A stretch of 64,000 bases of DNA from Pseudomonadota bacterium (GTDB lineage Bacteria; Desulfobacterota; Desulfobacteria; Desulfobacterales; Desulfobacteraceae). The notes below the pieces were generated by a model that was given only the letters and a program-made list of their open reading frames with translations, had not been told where the DNA came from and made no database searches. Of this stretch, positions 27,143 to 35,766 are shown one piece after another. Each line of letters opens with the position of its first letter. The stretch's first letter is position 1. The position numbers and the translations under genes are program-made. The stretch is from assembly GCA_018821535.1 (NCBI GenBank), contig JAHJLV010000026.1, positions 62,001 through 126,000 of the forward strand, written 5' to 3'.

Positions 27143-28393
27143 TCAGATGATTTTACTGTTTGCAACCCGTATTTTTCCATCCACCAGCACCCAGCTTACA
27201 TCTGTTGATTTTGCCGAATACACAAGACTTGAACACGGATCATACATGGGTGTCATATGGGGTTTATCCATATCCACCAGAATAATATCCGCTCTTTTTC
27301 CCTTTTCAATGGAGCCTGTGATCTGATCCAGACCAATGGCTCTGGCACCCTGGATGGTTGCCATTTTAAGACAGGTTTTTGCATCCATGACACAGGGGTC
27401 CAGCAATGCCACCTTGTGCAGCTTGGCAGCCATATCCATTTCTGAAAAAAGATCATGATCATTGTTCGAGGCCACCCCGTCTGTTCCCAGCCCCACGGGC
27501 ACGCCCGCATCAATCAGTTTCGGGATCGGTGCGATCCCGGAGGCCAGCTTCATATTGGATTCCGGGCAATGCACCACACAGGCCCCGGAGTTTTGTATGA
27601 TTTCAATATCCTTTTCATCTATCCAGACCGCATGAACAATCAGTGTTTTCTCATCCAGAACACCCAGATCGTCCAGATACTGAACAATGGATTTTTCCCC
27701 TCTTTCCTGAACCAGATTCATTTCATTTCGGGTTTCCGCCACATGGATCTGGAAAAGGACATCCAGTTCCCTAGCTGCTTTTTTTCCCGCTTTTAATGTC
27801 TGCGCACAACAGGTGTAAGGAGAATGACAGAAGATGGACGGTGTCAAAAGATTTGAAACATTTTTAAATTGTTTGACAAATTCCACAGCCGTGTGAATAT
27901 TTTTGCCCGGATCTGGCACGCCCGGAGCTGGAAAATCGATAACTCCCTGACCTGCAACCGCCCGGATACCGGAAGCCAGAACCGCTTTGGCCACATATTC
28001 CTCGTGAAAATATCCGTCGCAGCAGGTGGTTGTCCCGGCCAGCAGCATTTCTGTGATGGCATGACAGGACCATGTTTCCACCGAATCCGGGTTGACCTGC
28101 CGGGCTTCGGCCGGGAAAATATGGTCATTGAGCCAGACATCCAGCGGCAGATCATCTGCCAGCCCCCGAAACATGGCCATGGGCATGTGGGTATGACAAT
28201 TGATCAAACCGGGCATGATAATTTTCTGTGCAGCATTGATATGGTGTTTTGCTGTTACTCCTGAAAACTGCCCGGTTTTTCCGCAGGCTTCAATCCGCCC
28301 GTCTTTTATCAGGACGCAGCCTTTCTCAATGATGGTAAAATCCGGGTCCATGGTGATCAGCAAACCGTTTTCAATCAGAATATCATAATTCAT
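27143..28393 (-). CDS. mtaD: MTA/SAH deaminase-type amidohydrolase
   Basis: A 416-residue amidohydrolase. The metal motif GLINCHTHMPMAMFRG is near residues 60-75, followed by DLPLDVWLNDHIFPAE, typical of 5-methylthioadenosine/S-adenosylhomocysteine deaminase. Further metal ligands are in LFQIHVAETRNE (His), LIVHAVWI (His) and VGLGTDGVASNNDHDLF (Asp). It deaminates SAH/MTA to the inosyl derivatives as part of methyl-cycle salvage. Guanine/chlorohydrolase relatives share the fold, but the DLPLDVWL.DHIFP segment favours MtaD. It diverges from the arsR gene. Confidence 0.85.
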   Translation of the reverse strand: MNYDILIENGLLITMDPDFTIIEKGCVLIKDGRIEACGKTGQFSGVTAKHHINAAQKIIMPGLINCHTHMPMAMFRGLADDLPLDVWLNDHIFPAEARQVNPDSVETWSCHAITEMLLAGTTTCCDGYFHEEYVAKAVLASGIRAVAGQGVIDFPAPGVPDPGKNIHTAVEFVKQFKNVSNLLTPSIFCHSPYTCCAQTLKAGKKAARELDVLFQIHVAETRNEMNLVQERGEKSIVQYLDDLGVLDEKTLIVHAVWIDEKDIEIIQNSGACVVHCPESNMKLASGIAPIPKLIDAGVPVGLGTDGVASNNDHDLFSEMDMAAKLHKVALLDPCVMDAKTCLKMATIQGARAIGLDQITGSIEKGKRADIILVDMDKPHMTPMYDPCSSLVYSAKSTDVSWVLVDGKIRVANSKII

Positions 28394-28484
28394 ATGCAGG
28401 TTCCTTTTTTAATCTGAACAGCCTTTTTTTCGGGGTCTGTTTTTCTTCTGCTCTTTTTTTAGATCAGTTTTTCTAAATATGCAA

Positions 28485-28513
28485 TTGACAAACAGGGTTT
28501 AAGCTTTTAATAT
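28485..28513 (+). promoter_or_regulatory. sigma-70 promoter of the arsR-permease operon
   Basis: TTGACA (28485-28490) and TAATAT (28508-28513) are 17 bases apart. The -10 abuts the operator palindrome, and the arsR ATG with its GAAGAGGTG ribosome site follows 32 bases later. Confidence 0.8.
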
Positions 28514-28531
28514 ATGAACAATTGTTCATAT
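28512..28531 (+). promoter_or_regulatory. ArsR/SmtB operator (perfect 20-base palindrome)
   Basis: ATATGAACAATTGTTCATAT is a perfect palindrome that matches the known ArsR/SmtB operator pattern TGAACA-N2-TGTTCA. It overlaps the -10 edge and start region of the promoter, so bound regulator would block transcription until metal releases it. Confidence 0.82.
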
Positions 28532-28544
28532 GAAGAGGTGAAAA

Positions 28545-28892
28545 ATGATGGATATATGCGCAGAAAAATGTATCAATGAAAAAAAGGTGAAACAAACCCT
28601 GGAATCCATGCCTGGACAGGATGACACAGCCCGGATAGCAGATATTTTCAAGGCACTGAGTGATCCCACCCGGTTAAAAATTGTGTTATGCCTTTTAGAT
28701 CAGGCGCACTGTGTGTGCGACATTGCGGTGATCTGTCAGCAGACCGATTCTGCCGTTTCTCATCAGCTTCGGATACTAAGAGCACAAAAAATTGTAAAAA
28801 ACCGCCGGGAAGGCAAGGCCGTGTATTATTCCCTTGATGACAACCACGTGGCATCTCTGATTAAAACAAGCCTTGAGCACATCAGGCATTAA
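28545..28892 (+). CDS. ArsR/SmtB-family metal-sensing repressor
   Basis: A 115-residue winged-helix repressor (ALSDPTRLKIVLCLL; recognition helix QQTDSAVSHQLRILR). Potential metal ligands occur at all three known sites. These are Cys in the N-terminal tail (DICAEKC), the alpha-3 pair HCVCDIA as in ArsR/CadC, and the C-terminal alpha-5 pattern DDNHVAS...SLEHIRH as in SmtB/CzrA (Zn/Co). Which metal it senses cannot be decided. It is first in an operon with a metal-type permease 16 bases downstream, whose expression it should derepress. ATG 28548 is an equally possible start. Confidence 0.88.
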   Translation: MMDICAEKCINEKKVKQTLESMPGQDDTARIADIFKALSDPTRLKIVLCLLDQAHCVCDIAVICQQTDSAVSHQLRILRAQKIVKNRREGKAVYYSLDDNHVASLIKTSLEHIRH

Positions 28893-28908
28893 ATAAAAAG
28901 GCAGGATC

Positions 28909-29985
28909 ATGTCTGTGATATATGAAATTTTAAAAGCATCCTGGTATCTGTATCTGGATGTGGCTGTTTTTATGCTGTTCGGTTTTTTTGTAGCCGGCAT
29001 TCTGTTTGTATTTTTTAAACCTGACCGCATCAAGCAATACCTGGGCACAGGTAAAATCAAACCGGTTATTTTATCTGCCCTGTTCGGCATCCCCATTCCC
29101 TTATGTTCCTGCGGCGTGGTTCCTGTGGCCGTGGGCTTAAAAAAACAAGGCGCAAACAACGGCGCTGCGCTTTCCTTCATGATTGCCACGCCTGAATCCG
29201 GGGTGGATTCCATTGCTGTTTCCTGGGCCATGCTGGACCCGATCATGACAGTTATCCGCCCTGTGGCAGGATTTATCACAGCCATTTCAACGGGCATTGT
29301 CCAGAATTTTTTCGGAGATTCAAAGGTATCCTCCGACCCGCTTATTGAAAACCCGGCAGGCGGCTGAGGGTGCGCTGCCCCCTGCGGTGCAGTTGCGCCC
29401 GAAGAAAATGAGGCATTGATACAAAAACTTAAAAAAGGCGTAAAATATGCCTATGGCGAATTATTAACCGATATTGCAAACCCCTTTATCATCGGTATCC
29501 TGATTGCTGGAATCATCACCTTCTTTTTCCCGGAAGACTTAAGCCTGTGGGCCAATGACCATGGTTTTCTGTCCATGCTGATCATGCTGGCCGCCGGCAT
29601 CCCCATGTATGTGTGTGCCACTTCCTCCACACCCATTGCCGCAGCCCTGATCCTGAAAGGCTTAAACCCGGGAGCTGCGCTTGTTTTCCTGCTTGCAGGG
29701 CCAGCAACCAATGCAGCCACCATCAATATCATTAAAAATATTTTCAATACCCGCACCCTGGTAATCTATCTGTCCATGATATCGGTGTGTTCTCTGGGCA
29801 TGGGATATCTGGTTGATTGGATATACACAGCCATTGGAATTCAAGCCAGTGCCACTGTGGGTCAGGCAGCAGAACTGTTCCCTGAAAATATTCAGCTGGG
29901 TGCCGCTTTTATCCTTGCCATTCTGTTGATTTTTAATATGATATACCGGTTTGTGCACCGTACAAACCGTATTGATTCCCATTAG
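28909..29985 (+). CDS. DUF318/SO_0444-type metal permease, selenoprotein (in-frame TGA = Sec153)
   Basis: Two open frames, 28909-29367 and 29416-29985, are in the same phase and separated only by TGA 29365-29367 and 16 sense codons. Read through, they give one 358-residue, eight-or-so-helix permease with the two family hallmarks: PIPLCSCGVVPVAVG (Cys66, Cys68) and AAGIPMYVCATSSTP (Cys236). The TGA is codon 153 in the cytosolic-type loop between halves, reading PAGG-U-GCAAPCGAVAPEE, so Sec lies beside Cys155 and near Cys159. SO_0444 relatives carry a Cys-rich loop here and export Cu/Zn. A SECIS-like hairpin starts at the next base. An unsuppressed stop would leave half a transporter. It follows arsR by 16 bases, so it is metal-induced. 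Confidence 0.85.
29368..29400 (+). promoter_or_regulatory. SECIS-like hairpin of the metal permease
   Basis: Directly after the TGA, GGGTGCG-CTGC (29368-29378) pairs with GCAG-T-TGCGCCC (29389-29400). This gives 11 base pairs, one bulged U at 29393, and a 10-base loop CCCCTGCGGT. Placement, stem length and the bulged U resemble bacterial SECIS elements read by SelB. Confidence 0.7.
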
Positions 29986-30017
29986 ACGCATTTCCATCAG
30001 AAAAAAAGGAATACGGA

Positions 30018-31343
30018 TTGAATTTGATATCGCGATCACCGTTTGAGGTACAAAATATCCGGCTGTTTATTGCCTTTAGAGTCTTTTTTAATTCCCGATT
30101 TTATTATCCGGTCTTTACCATTTTATTTCTGGATTTTGGCCTGACCGTGGCCCAGTTTTCAATTTTAAATGCCGCATGGGCGGCAACCATTGTCCTGGCT
30201 GAAGTGCCTTCCGGCGCCCTTGCAGATATCGTCGGCCGAAAGCGCCTTTTAGTCTTTGCCACTGCCACCATGATCATTGAAATAGGCATCATTGCCTTTA
30301 TTCCCAGAACCGATCCGGACATCATCTTCATGGTATTTCTGGTGAACCGCATACTCAGCGGGCTGGCAGAAGCTGCTGCCAGCGGAGCTGATGAAGCCAT
30401 TGCCTATGATTCACTGGCAAAAGAAGGGCTTTGCGATGAATGGGGCAAGGTGCTTGAAGTTCTCACCCGGTTTCAATCCATCGGATTTATCATTGCCATG
30501 AGTGTCGGAGCGGCTGTCTATGATCCCGGATTAATGGAAAAACTGTGTCAATTTGCAGGATTTCCTCAGACATTTGCCCAGGAAACCACCATGCGGTTCC
30601 CCTTATACCTGACCTTTGCGCTGGCGTTGTGCGCATTTGTCACCACACTGAAAATGAAGGACCCGAATCCGGGGGCTTCCGGCACGCACGCCTCAAAAAT
30701 CGGGCCTGCGCTCAAAATGACGCTGGATGCAGGACGCTGGATATTCAAAACACCCTTTGCCCTGTCTGTCATTCTTTTTGGCATGATGTTCGATGGAATT
30801 ATCCGGATGATCATCACACTTTCCAGCCAGTATTACAGAATCATTGATCTTCCGGAATCTGTTTTCGGGCTTATCGGGTCCCTTGTGGCCGTGCTGGGAC
30901 TGGTGATTCCTAAAATTGCAAATAAAATCGCCCAAGACACCCCGCCTGCCACTGCTGTCTGGGTCACCACAGGATTTGCAGTGACAGGACTTTTCAGCAT
31001 GAACCTGTTTTTGCCGTATCTTGGCATCATCCCCGCCATTATTACGTTCACTGCCATGTATTTTAACGGTTTTTTTGTCAGCTTTTATATGAACCGGACT
31101 GCACCCTCACATATCAGGGCCACGGTATTAAGCTTCAAAGGCCTTGCCTATAATATATCCTATGGCGTTTTAGGTGTTTTATACGCAATGGTTTTAAAAG
31201 CCGCAAAACAGAGCATAGAAACTTTTGACACTGAAAATCTGGTGTTCACACACACCTTTTTCTGGTTTCCTGCAGGTTTTGTCATCTGGTTTGTGGTGCT
31301 GCTGGCCGTGTACCGGCTGTGGTTGAAAAAAGCAGGAGCCTAA
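30018..31343 (+). CDS. MFS transporter of unknown substrate
   Basis: A 441-residue major facilitator with about 12 hydrophobic segments and the TM2-3 motif GALADIVGRKRLLVFATA. The start is TTG 30018 behind AAAAGGAATACGGA. RFQSIGFIIAMSVG and YFNGFFVSFYMNRTAPSHIRATVLSF resemble tetracycline/multidrug-like or uncharacterised MFS_1 proteins. It lies 32 bases after the selenoprotein permease on the same strand, so it may belong to the ArsR-controlled operon and export a toxic compound. Its stop codon overlaps the stop of the convergent arfB gene. Confidence 0.8.
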   Translation: MNLISRSPFEVQNIRLFIAFRVFFNSRFYYPVFTILFLDFGLTVAQFSILNAAWAATIVLAEVPSGALADIVGRKRLLVFATATMIIEIGIIAFIPRTDPDIIFMVFLVNRILSGLAEAAASGADEAIAYDSLAKEGLCDEWGKVLEVLTRFQSIGFIIAMSVGAAVYDPGLMEKLCQFAGFPQTFAQETTMRFPLYLTFALALCAFVTTLKMKDPNPGASGTHASKIGPALKMTLDAGRWIFKTPFALSVILFGMMFDGIIRMIITLSSQYYRIIDLPESVFGLIGSLVAVLGLVIPKIANKIAQDTPPATAVWVTTGFAVTGLFSMNLFLPYLGIIPAIITFTAMYFNGFFVSFYMNRTAPSHIRATVLSFKGLAYNISYGVLGVLYAMVLKAAKQSIETFDTENLVFTHTFFWFPAGFVIWFVVLLAVYRLWLKKAGA

Positions 31344-31753
31344 TACGCCACTTTGCCTCTCAGTTTTTTAATCCGGCTTTTTTTAGTTTTGCTGTCCAGC
31401 CGTTTCATCACCGATGATATTTTCGGCCGGGTGGATTTTCTTTTTTTCCGGGCTCTCAACGCCTTTTGAACAAACCCCGCAAGGCGGGCAATGGCATCTT
31501 CCCTGTTTTTTTCCTGGGTCCGGAAACGCTGGGCTTTGATCACCAGAACCCCGTCTTTTGTCACCCGGCTATCTTTTTGAGACAATAGTTTTTCTTTAAT
31601 TTCATCGGGCAGACTGGACCCTGGAATATCAAAACGCAGATGAATGGCCGAAGACACCTTGTTCACATTCTGACCGCCTGCGCCCTGGGCACGGATCGCC
31701 TGCAAATCAATCTCATTGTCCATGATAAATATATGTTCATTGATCTTCACCAT
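31340..31753 (-). CDS. arfB: peptidyl-tRNA hydrolase ArfB (YaeJ), ribosome rescue
   Basis: A 137-residue release-factor-like protein with the catalytic GGQ in IRAQGAGGQNVNKVSSAIHLRFD and a basic C-terminal tail (RARKKRKSTRPKISSVMKRL...KKSRIKKLRGK) that enters the mRNA channel of stalled ribosomes. It hydrolyses peptidyl-tRNA on non-stop ribosomes. ATG 31753 places the N-terminus as in known ArfB proteins; a GTG at 31789 with GAGGGAA close by would add 12 residues and cannot be excluded. Confidence 0.9.
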   Translation of the reverse strand: MVKINEHIFIMDNEIDLQAIRAQGAGGQNVNKVSSAIHLRFDIPGSSLPDEIKEKLLSQKDSRVTKDGVLVIKAQRFRTQEKNREDAIARLAGFVQKALRARKKRKSTRPKISSVMKRLDSKTKKSRIKKLRGKVAY

Positions 31754-31956
31754 TTTTCGAGTATATAATATTTCATGAAAGATATCCACTTCCCTCTTTT
31801 CAAACAGGCTGCATCCGTTTCATCCAGATTTGAAACACCTGATAAATCTGCGGATATAATCCGGCTTTACAATTTAATTTCAATTCGTTAGAGTAATTTT
31901 CGCTGACAAACAGGCAAATATTATAAACACATTTTGATGTTCAGGAGATTCTTGCC

Positions 31957-33768
31957 ATGTCCTTTGATTATGGTTCTGATGATCTGGGAATTAAAAATCC
32001 CTTTAAGGTAGAAGGCTGGATTTATACTGTTTCCGGACTTATCATCGCAGCACTCGGGGTTGTGCTGATGCTCAAGGTAAAATCCGTTGTCGCAAGTGGA
32101 ACCCGGATTGAAGCATGGTTCACCCTGGTGGGTGCGCTGATTCTTATCTCCAGCGGATTGACCGCCATCGCAAGAGGTCTGTATAAAACCATGCGGTTTT
32201 TTGTGGGCCGCGGCATTCCCACAAGTCTGGCTAAAAATGTGGCAAAAAGCGAAGAGCACACCACAGAACCCGGAATTGAATACAGCAGCCAGATTCTGGA
32301 ACAGATGATACAGGGCAGAAAAAACATGACCTTTTCCGAGCCGGTCGGCTGGTCCAACCGGTTGGCCCACACCCTTTTCCCGCGACTGCTGTTTTTGCCC
32401 TATGCATTCAGAAATATTTCCAGACAGATCACCAGCGGGCTTGTCCACACATTTTTTGCCCTCCTGTGCTACGGGCTGGCCACATTTTCCGGGGTGACAG
32501 GGCTGTTTGCGCTGGATGGAACCCCGGTTCTTTCCTGGCTGGGTTTATTATTAACCGGCTATATTATTTTTATCTGGTGGAAACGCCGTGAGCCGCTCCA
32601 GTTTAATTTTCAACGCAATGTGGAAAAAGACACCGTTCTGGGGCTTGTGTTCTGGATCGCCCTTGCCATTGCCCTTCCCTTTGCACTTTTATTCATTCAT
32701 CAGAATATAACCCCTTTACCCGAGGTCGGATTCAATACCATCCGATTTGTCATCCTGACCGCAGGACTTGTAATTGTTCTGGCAACCCTGACCGGTCTCT
32801 TGCTGTATTTTCGTCTCAAACCCATCCGTCCGAATACGGAGGTTTCCGAGTACAGGGGCAACTGGCAGGAATCCATTCATCCGCAGGAAATCCTGATTCA
32901 TTTTGAAAATATTGTCATGGCCAACCGCCGCTACAAGGAAATTCCCAACAGAATATACCGGGGCTTCAAAGCCAGACTGATCGAGGAAGGAAGCGATGAC
33001 AAAGGCCATTTTAATGCAGAAATGATCCAGGAAACCCAGCCGCGTTTCAGACCCCTTCCCACCTCTCCTGCATATACGACTCTCAGGATCATCACAACCA
33101 TTGTCGGCCGGAGCCTGATCGTTATTGCGGCGCTGCTGCTGTTTCAAACCATTGGGACACTGACATTCCCGCAAAATGCCGCAGCCCAGCAGATGCTTCC
33201 CGTCATTATAAATACTGCTGTTCTCTTTGCCCAGGCCGTCATTCTCTGGATTTTCGGCGGCATTATTGCCATCTATGCCAATGGATTCTGGGCGGAAATT
33301 CAATATGAATCCGATATGGTCTATTTCCAGTGCCAGGGCACCTATACCCAGTCAAAAGTCAGCACCGGCGCCAGCATTTACGACAGCACCCGTTCAGAAA
33401 ATACCATTGTCCGCAGCAGCCTGACTCCATGGGTACTGGCCTGCCGGATCATATCCAGCTCTTTTACAAAAAGCGGCCCGAACAATTTTGCTTTTCCCAG
33501 ATTAATACTGGAAATGCACAAATCTGATCAGAATCTGGATACCATTATCCGGGAACTTAAAGAATTTATTGCTGACAGGGAAAATATTGCAGGCGTAGAC
33601 AAGAATAAAGATCTGGAAGCGGCATCCCGGATCTATCAGATTAATGAGCAGTCCAGAAAAAAACCTGAACAGCTTTCCGGGCAATCTTCAAGCAAGGCTT
33701 ATGTCCCGGAAATCCCGCAGGATATTACACGAAACACCCAGACAGAAGATGATAATGACTCTATTTAA
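31957..33768 (+). CDS. uncharacterised multi-pass membrane protein, 603 aa
   Basis: I do not recognise a family. AGGAG lies nine bases before the ATG. The order of features is as follows. Two helices span residues 20-70 (GLIIAALGVVLMLKV, LVGALILISSGLTAIA). A soluble segment of about 75 residues precedes four helices at about 145-290. A soluble region of about 75 residues contains ENIVMANRRYKEIPNRIYRGFKA. Two helices at about 380-450 come before a C-terminal cytoplasmic part with IYDSTRSENTIVRSSLTPWV. The tail is polar and disordered-looking. It stands alone between arfB and small genes. Possibly a single-chain membrane-trafficking or ATPase-associated protein, but there is no motif to support that. 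Confidence 0.7.
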   Translation: MSFDYGSDDLGIKNPFKVEGWIYTVSGLIIAALGVVLMLKVKSVVASGTRIEAWFTLVGALILISSGLTAIARGLYKTMRFFVGRGIPTSLAKNVAKSEEHTTEPGIEYSSQILEQMIQGRKNMTFSEPVGWSNRLAHTLFPRLLFLPYAFRNISRQITSGLVHTFFALLCYGLATFSGVTGLFALDGTPVLSWLGLLLTGYIIFIWWKRREPLQFNFQRNVEKDTVLGLVFWIALAIALPFALLFIHQNITPLPEVGFNTIRFVILTAGLVIVLATLTGLLLYFRLKPIRPNTEVSEYRGNWQESIHPQEILIHFENIVMANRRYKEIPNRIYRGFKARLIEEGSDDKGHFNAEMIQETQPRFRPLPTSPAYTTLRIITTIVGRSLIVIAALLLFQTIGTLTFPQNAAAQQMLPVIINTAVLFAQAVILWIFGGIIAIYANGFWAEIQYESDMVYFQCQGTYTQSKVSTGASIYDSTRSENTIVRSSLTPWVLACRIISSSFTKSGPNNFAFPRLILEMHKSDQNLDTIIRELKEFIADRENIAGVDKNKDLEAASRIYQINEQSRKKPEQLSGQSSSKAYVPEIPQDITRNTQTEDDNDSI

Positions 33769-33792
33769 TAAGCCTCAGTGAATGCTGTTTTT

Positions 33793-33906
33793 TTAACTTC
33801 TGTCTTTTTGGGATTTCTTCTCTTTTTTTTCACTGCGCTTTTCTTTTAATGTTTTTTCTGATTTTTTCTTCACAGCTTTTTGAGCGTCTCTTCCTTTATT
33901 CGCCAT
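33793..33906 (-). CDS. 37-residue lysine-rich small protein
   Basis: ATG 33906 follows AAAGGTGGAAAAG, a good ribosome site, and the frame runs to TAA 33793-33795. The product begins MANKGRDAQKAVKKKSEKTL and ends EKKSQKDRS; nearly half the residues are Lys or Arg. Similar tiny K-rich proteins are common as hypothetical genes in anaerobic bacteria. It is too short for most gene callers. Nucleic-acid or ribosome binding is a guess from charge only. Confidence 0.6.
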   Translation of the reverse strand: MANKGRDAQKAVKKKSEKTLKEKRSEKKEKKSQKDRS

Positions 33907-34021
33907 CTTTTCCACCTTTATTCATTCGATTAATCTGACCGGTCAAACACACCCAGGTATTGTATGGCTGTTCCATCTGTATTACAAGCCATGACCCTAT
34001 AAAGTTGTCAGGACAACCATA

Positions 34022-34180
34022 TCATTTCAGGATAAGCCATAACGCATGGACCATGCCGGGCATAACAAACAACAGGCATAACAGAATGTTAATAACCAGA
34101 TCCTTGCCTGCTCCTTTTTTAAGGAAAACAGCTACCGGTGGCAAAAGAATGGCTAAAATGATCAGTAAAATTTTATTCAT
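34022..34180 (-). CDS. Pmp3/YqaE-family small membrane protein
   Basis: A 52-residue protein made of two hydrophobic helices (ILLIILAILLPPVAVFL and INILLCLLFVMPGMVHALWLIL) joined by KKGAGKDL. The LPPVAVFL motif and the final HALW are typical of the UPF0057/PMP3 stress-related family. I use ATG 34180 (AAGGAT upstream); the longer frame to 34228 adds an unrelated extension. Confidence 0.85.
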   Translation of the reverse strand: MNKILLIILAILLPPVAVFLKKGAGKDLVINILLCLLFVMPGMVHALWLILK

Positions 34181-34211
34181 AATGTGTATCCTTATACGGG
34201 TTAAATGTTTT

Positions 34212-34985
34212 TCATAAGACCCCGGCAATCAAACCGATGGCAATGACTGTCAATGCTGCCGAGACAAGAAGCTGCACCGTGCGAATGGTTACCTTGCCAA
34301 GAATCCGCTTGCCCATATATGCACCGGCAAAAGCAGACAAACTTGCAGAAATAACCATACCCCAGTTAATTGAACCGGCACGCATCAAAATGTCTGTACC
34401 ATATATCGCCAGGCGGGAAAAATCAACCATCACGGCAAGCACCACCCCGGTAGCGACAAAAACTTCTTTTTGCAACCCTGCCTTGATCAGAAACATACTG
34501 CGGAACGCACCCTGATGACCTGACAGACCACCAAAAAACCCGCTGATGACCCCGCCAAGCGGAAGCCATTTTCGATCTATTGCGATATTTGCATATGCCG
34601 GCCAAAGCTCCAGGGCGACAAAAACAATAATAAGGCATCCGATAATAAGCTTAAGGGCAGATATTTGCAGGTCGTGCCCGAATGCCTGATATTCATGAAC
34701 AGGCTGAAAATTTCCAAACCAGGCCAACAGGAAAGCACCGCCCAATGCAGCCAGAACTGCAGGCAACCCGAATTTAATAAGAATGGAACAATCGGCCTTT
34801 TTGCCAAGCAGGCCAATTTTGAAAAGATTGTTTGCCAGATGAACCATTGCGGTCATTGCTATGGCCAGTTCAAGTGAAAAAAACAAAGCAATCACAGGCA
34901 TGAGCAGTGTGCCAAGCCCGAAGCCGGAAAACAGTGTCAATAAAGATGCTGCAAGTGCAGCCAGACATACAATAATCAGTTCCAA
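34212..34985 (-). CDS. TSUP-family (TauE/SafE) transporter
   Basis: A 257-residue membrane protein with about eight helices in two similar halves, typical of the TauE/SafE/TSUP family (LLTLFSGFGLGTLLMPVIALFF, VISGFFGGLSGHQGAFRSMFLI). I prefer TTG 34985 because AAGGAGA lies six bases upstream. In-frame ATGs at 35018 and 35042 have no ribosome site. Family members move sulfite, sulfoacetate, taurine-derived or other organic anions, usually outward. In a sulfate reducer a sulfur oxyanion is plausible but unproven. Confidence 0.82.
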   Translation of the reverse strand: MELIIVCLAALAASLLTLFSGFGLGTLLMPVIALFFSLELAIAMTAMVHLANNLFKIGLLGKKADCSILIKFGLPAVLAALGGAFLLAWFGNFQPVHEYQAFGHDLQISALKLIIGCLIIVFVALELWPAYANIAIDRKWLPLGGVISGFFGGLSGHQGAFRSMFLIKAGLQKEVFVATGVVLAVMVDFSRLAIYGTDILMRAGSINWGMVISASLSAFAGAYMGKRILGKVTIRTVQLLVSAALTVIAIGLIAGVL

Positions 34986-35167
34986 GAAGGTCTCCTTAAC
35001 AGTGAATAGGTGCAGCATACATTTGGTCGAACAAAATTGCAATACTGCTTTTGTTTTACCTGTCCTGCCAACGCTTTGATGTCATCCAGATGATTAATCC
35101 TTGATCTTAGGCCATGTTTAACATAGGATTATAACCTGATGAAAAATTTTATGATAGAAAGAAACTG

Positions 35168-35758
35168 ATGAAAGATTTTGAAACACTGCTTGCCCAATCT
35201 GCACAAGCCCACGGCCATTTATGCCCCGGACAGGTCATTGGCGTTAAAATGGCCATGGAAGGCTGTCGGCTGATCGGGCTGGATGAGCCAAGCACCCTTC
35301 CCCAGATTAAAAAACTGATTGTGTATGTGGAAATGGACCGGTGTGCCACCGATGCGATTTCCCATGTCACCGGTGTCAAACTTGGCAGGCGGTCATTAAA
35401 ATTTATTGATAACGGCATCATGGCCGCAACCTTTGTCAACCTTGAAACGGGTAAAGCCTTCAGGATTGTTTCAAAGGAAAGCTCACGGGAGGATGCCATG
35501 CAGTTTGCCCCACAGATTTCGGACAAGCGTCTCCGGCAGCTTGAAGCCTATAAACGGATGACCACGGATGATCTGTTCTCCATCCAGGAAGTGATCGTGG
35601 ATGTTCCGGCCTGCGATATGCCGGGCCCCACACGGTTCAAGGCTGTGTGCGAACAGTGCGGACAGGTGGTCCGGGACAAAAAAGAAGTTTATAAAAACAA
35701 CCAGACCTTGTGCAAACCCTGTGCATTTGGATCTTATTATCAACCTGTAAAACACTGA
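35168..35758 (+). CDS. FmdE-domain protein with C-terminal zinc finger
   Basis: A 196-residue protein with the FmdE signature AHGHLCPGQVIGVKMA (residues 14-29), VEMDRCATDAISHVTG, and a C-terminal treble-clef-like CEQCGQ...CKPCAFG zinc site. FmdE domains are named after a subunit of molybdenum formylmethanofuran dehydrogenase, but free-standing versions occur widely in sulfate reducers near molybdopterin genes. Here a molybdopterin-binding protein gene follows eight bases downstream. A role in Mo-cofactor handling or insertion for formate dehydrogenase-type enzymes is inference. Confidence 0.8.
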   Translation: MKDFETLLAQSAQAHGHLCPGQVIGVKMAMEGCRLIGLDEPSTLPQIKKLIVYVEMDRCATDAISHVTGVKLGRRSLKFIDNGIMAATFVNLETGKAFRIVSKESSREDAMQFAPQISDKRLRQLEAYKRMTTDDLFSIQEVIVDVPACDMPGPTRFKAVCEQCGQVVRDKKEVYKNNQTLCKPCAFGSYYQPVKH

Positions 35759-35766
35759 AAACAAAA

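Noticed and set aside
28909..29985. Two separate permease genes (28909-29367 and 29416-29985)
   Set aside because: The halves share one phase, the second has only a TTG and no ribosome site, and relatives are single proteins; readthrough at the TGA fits better than two genes.
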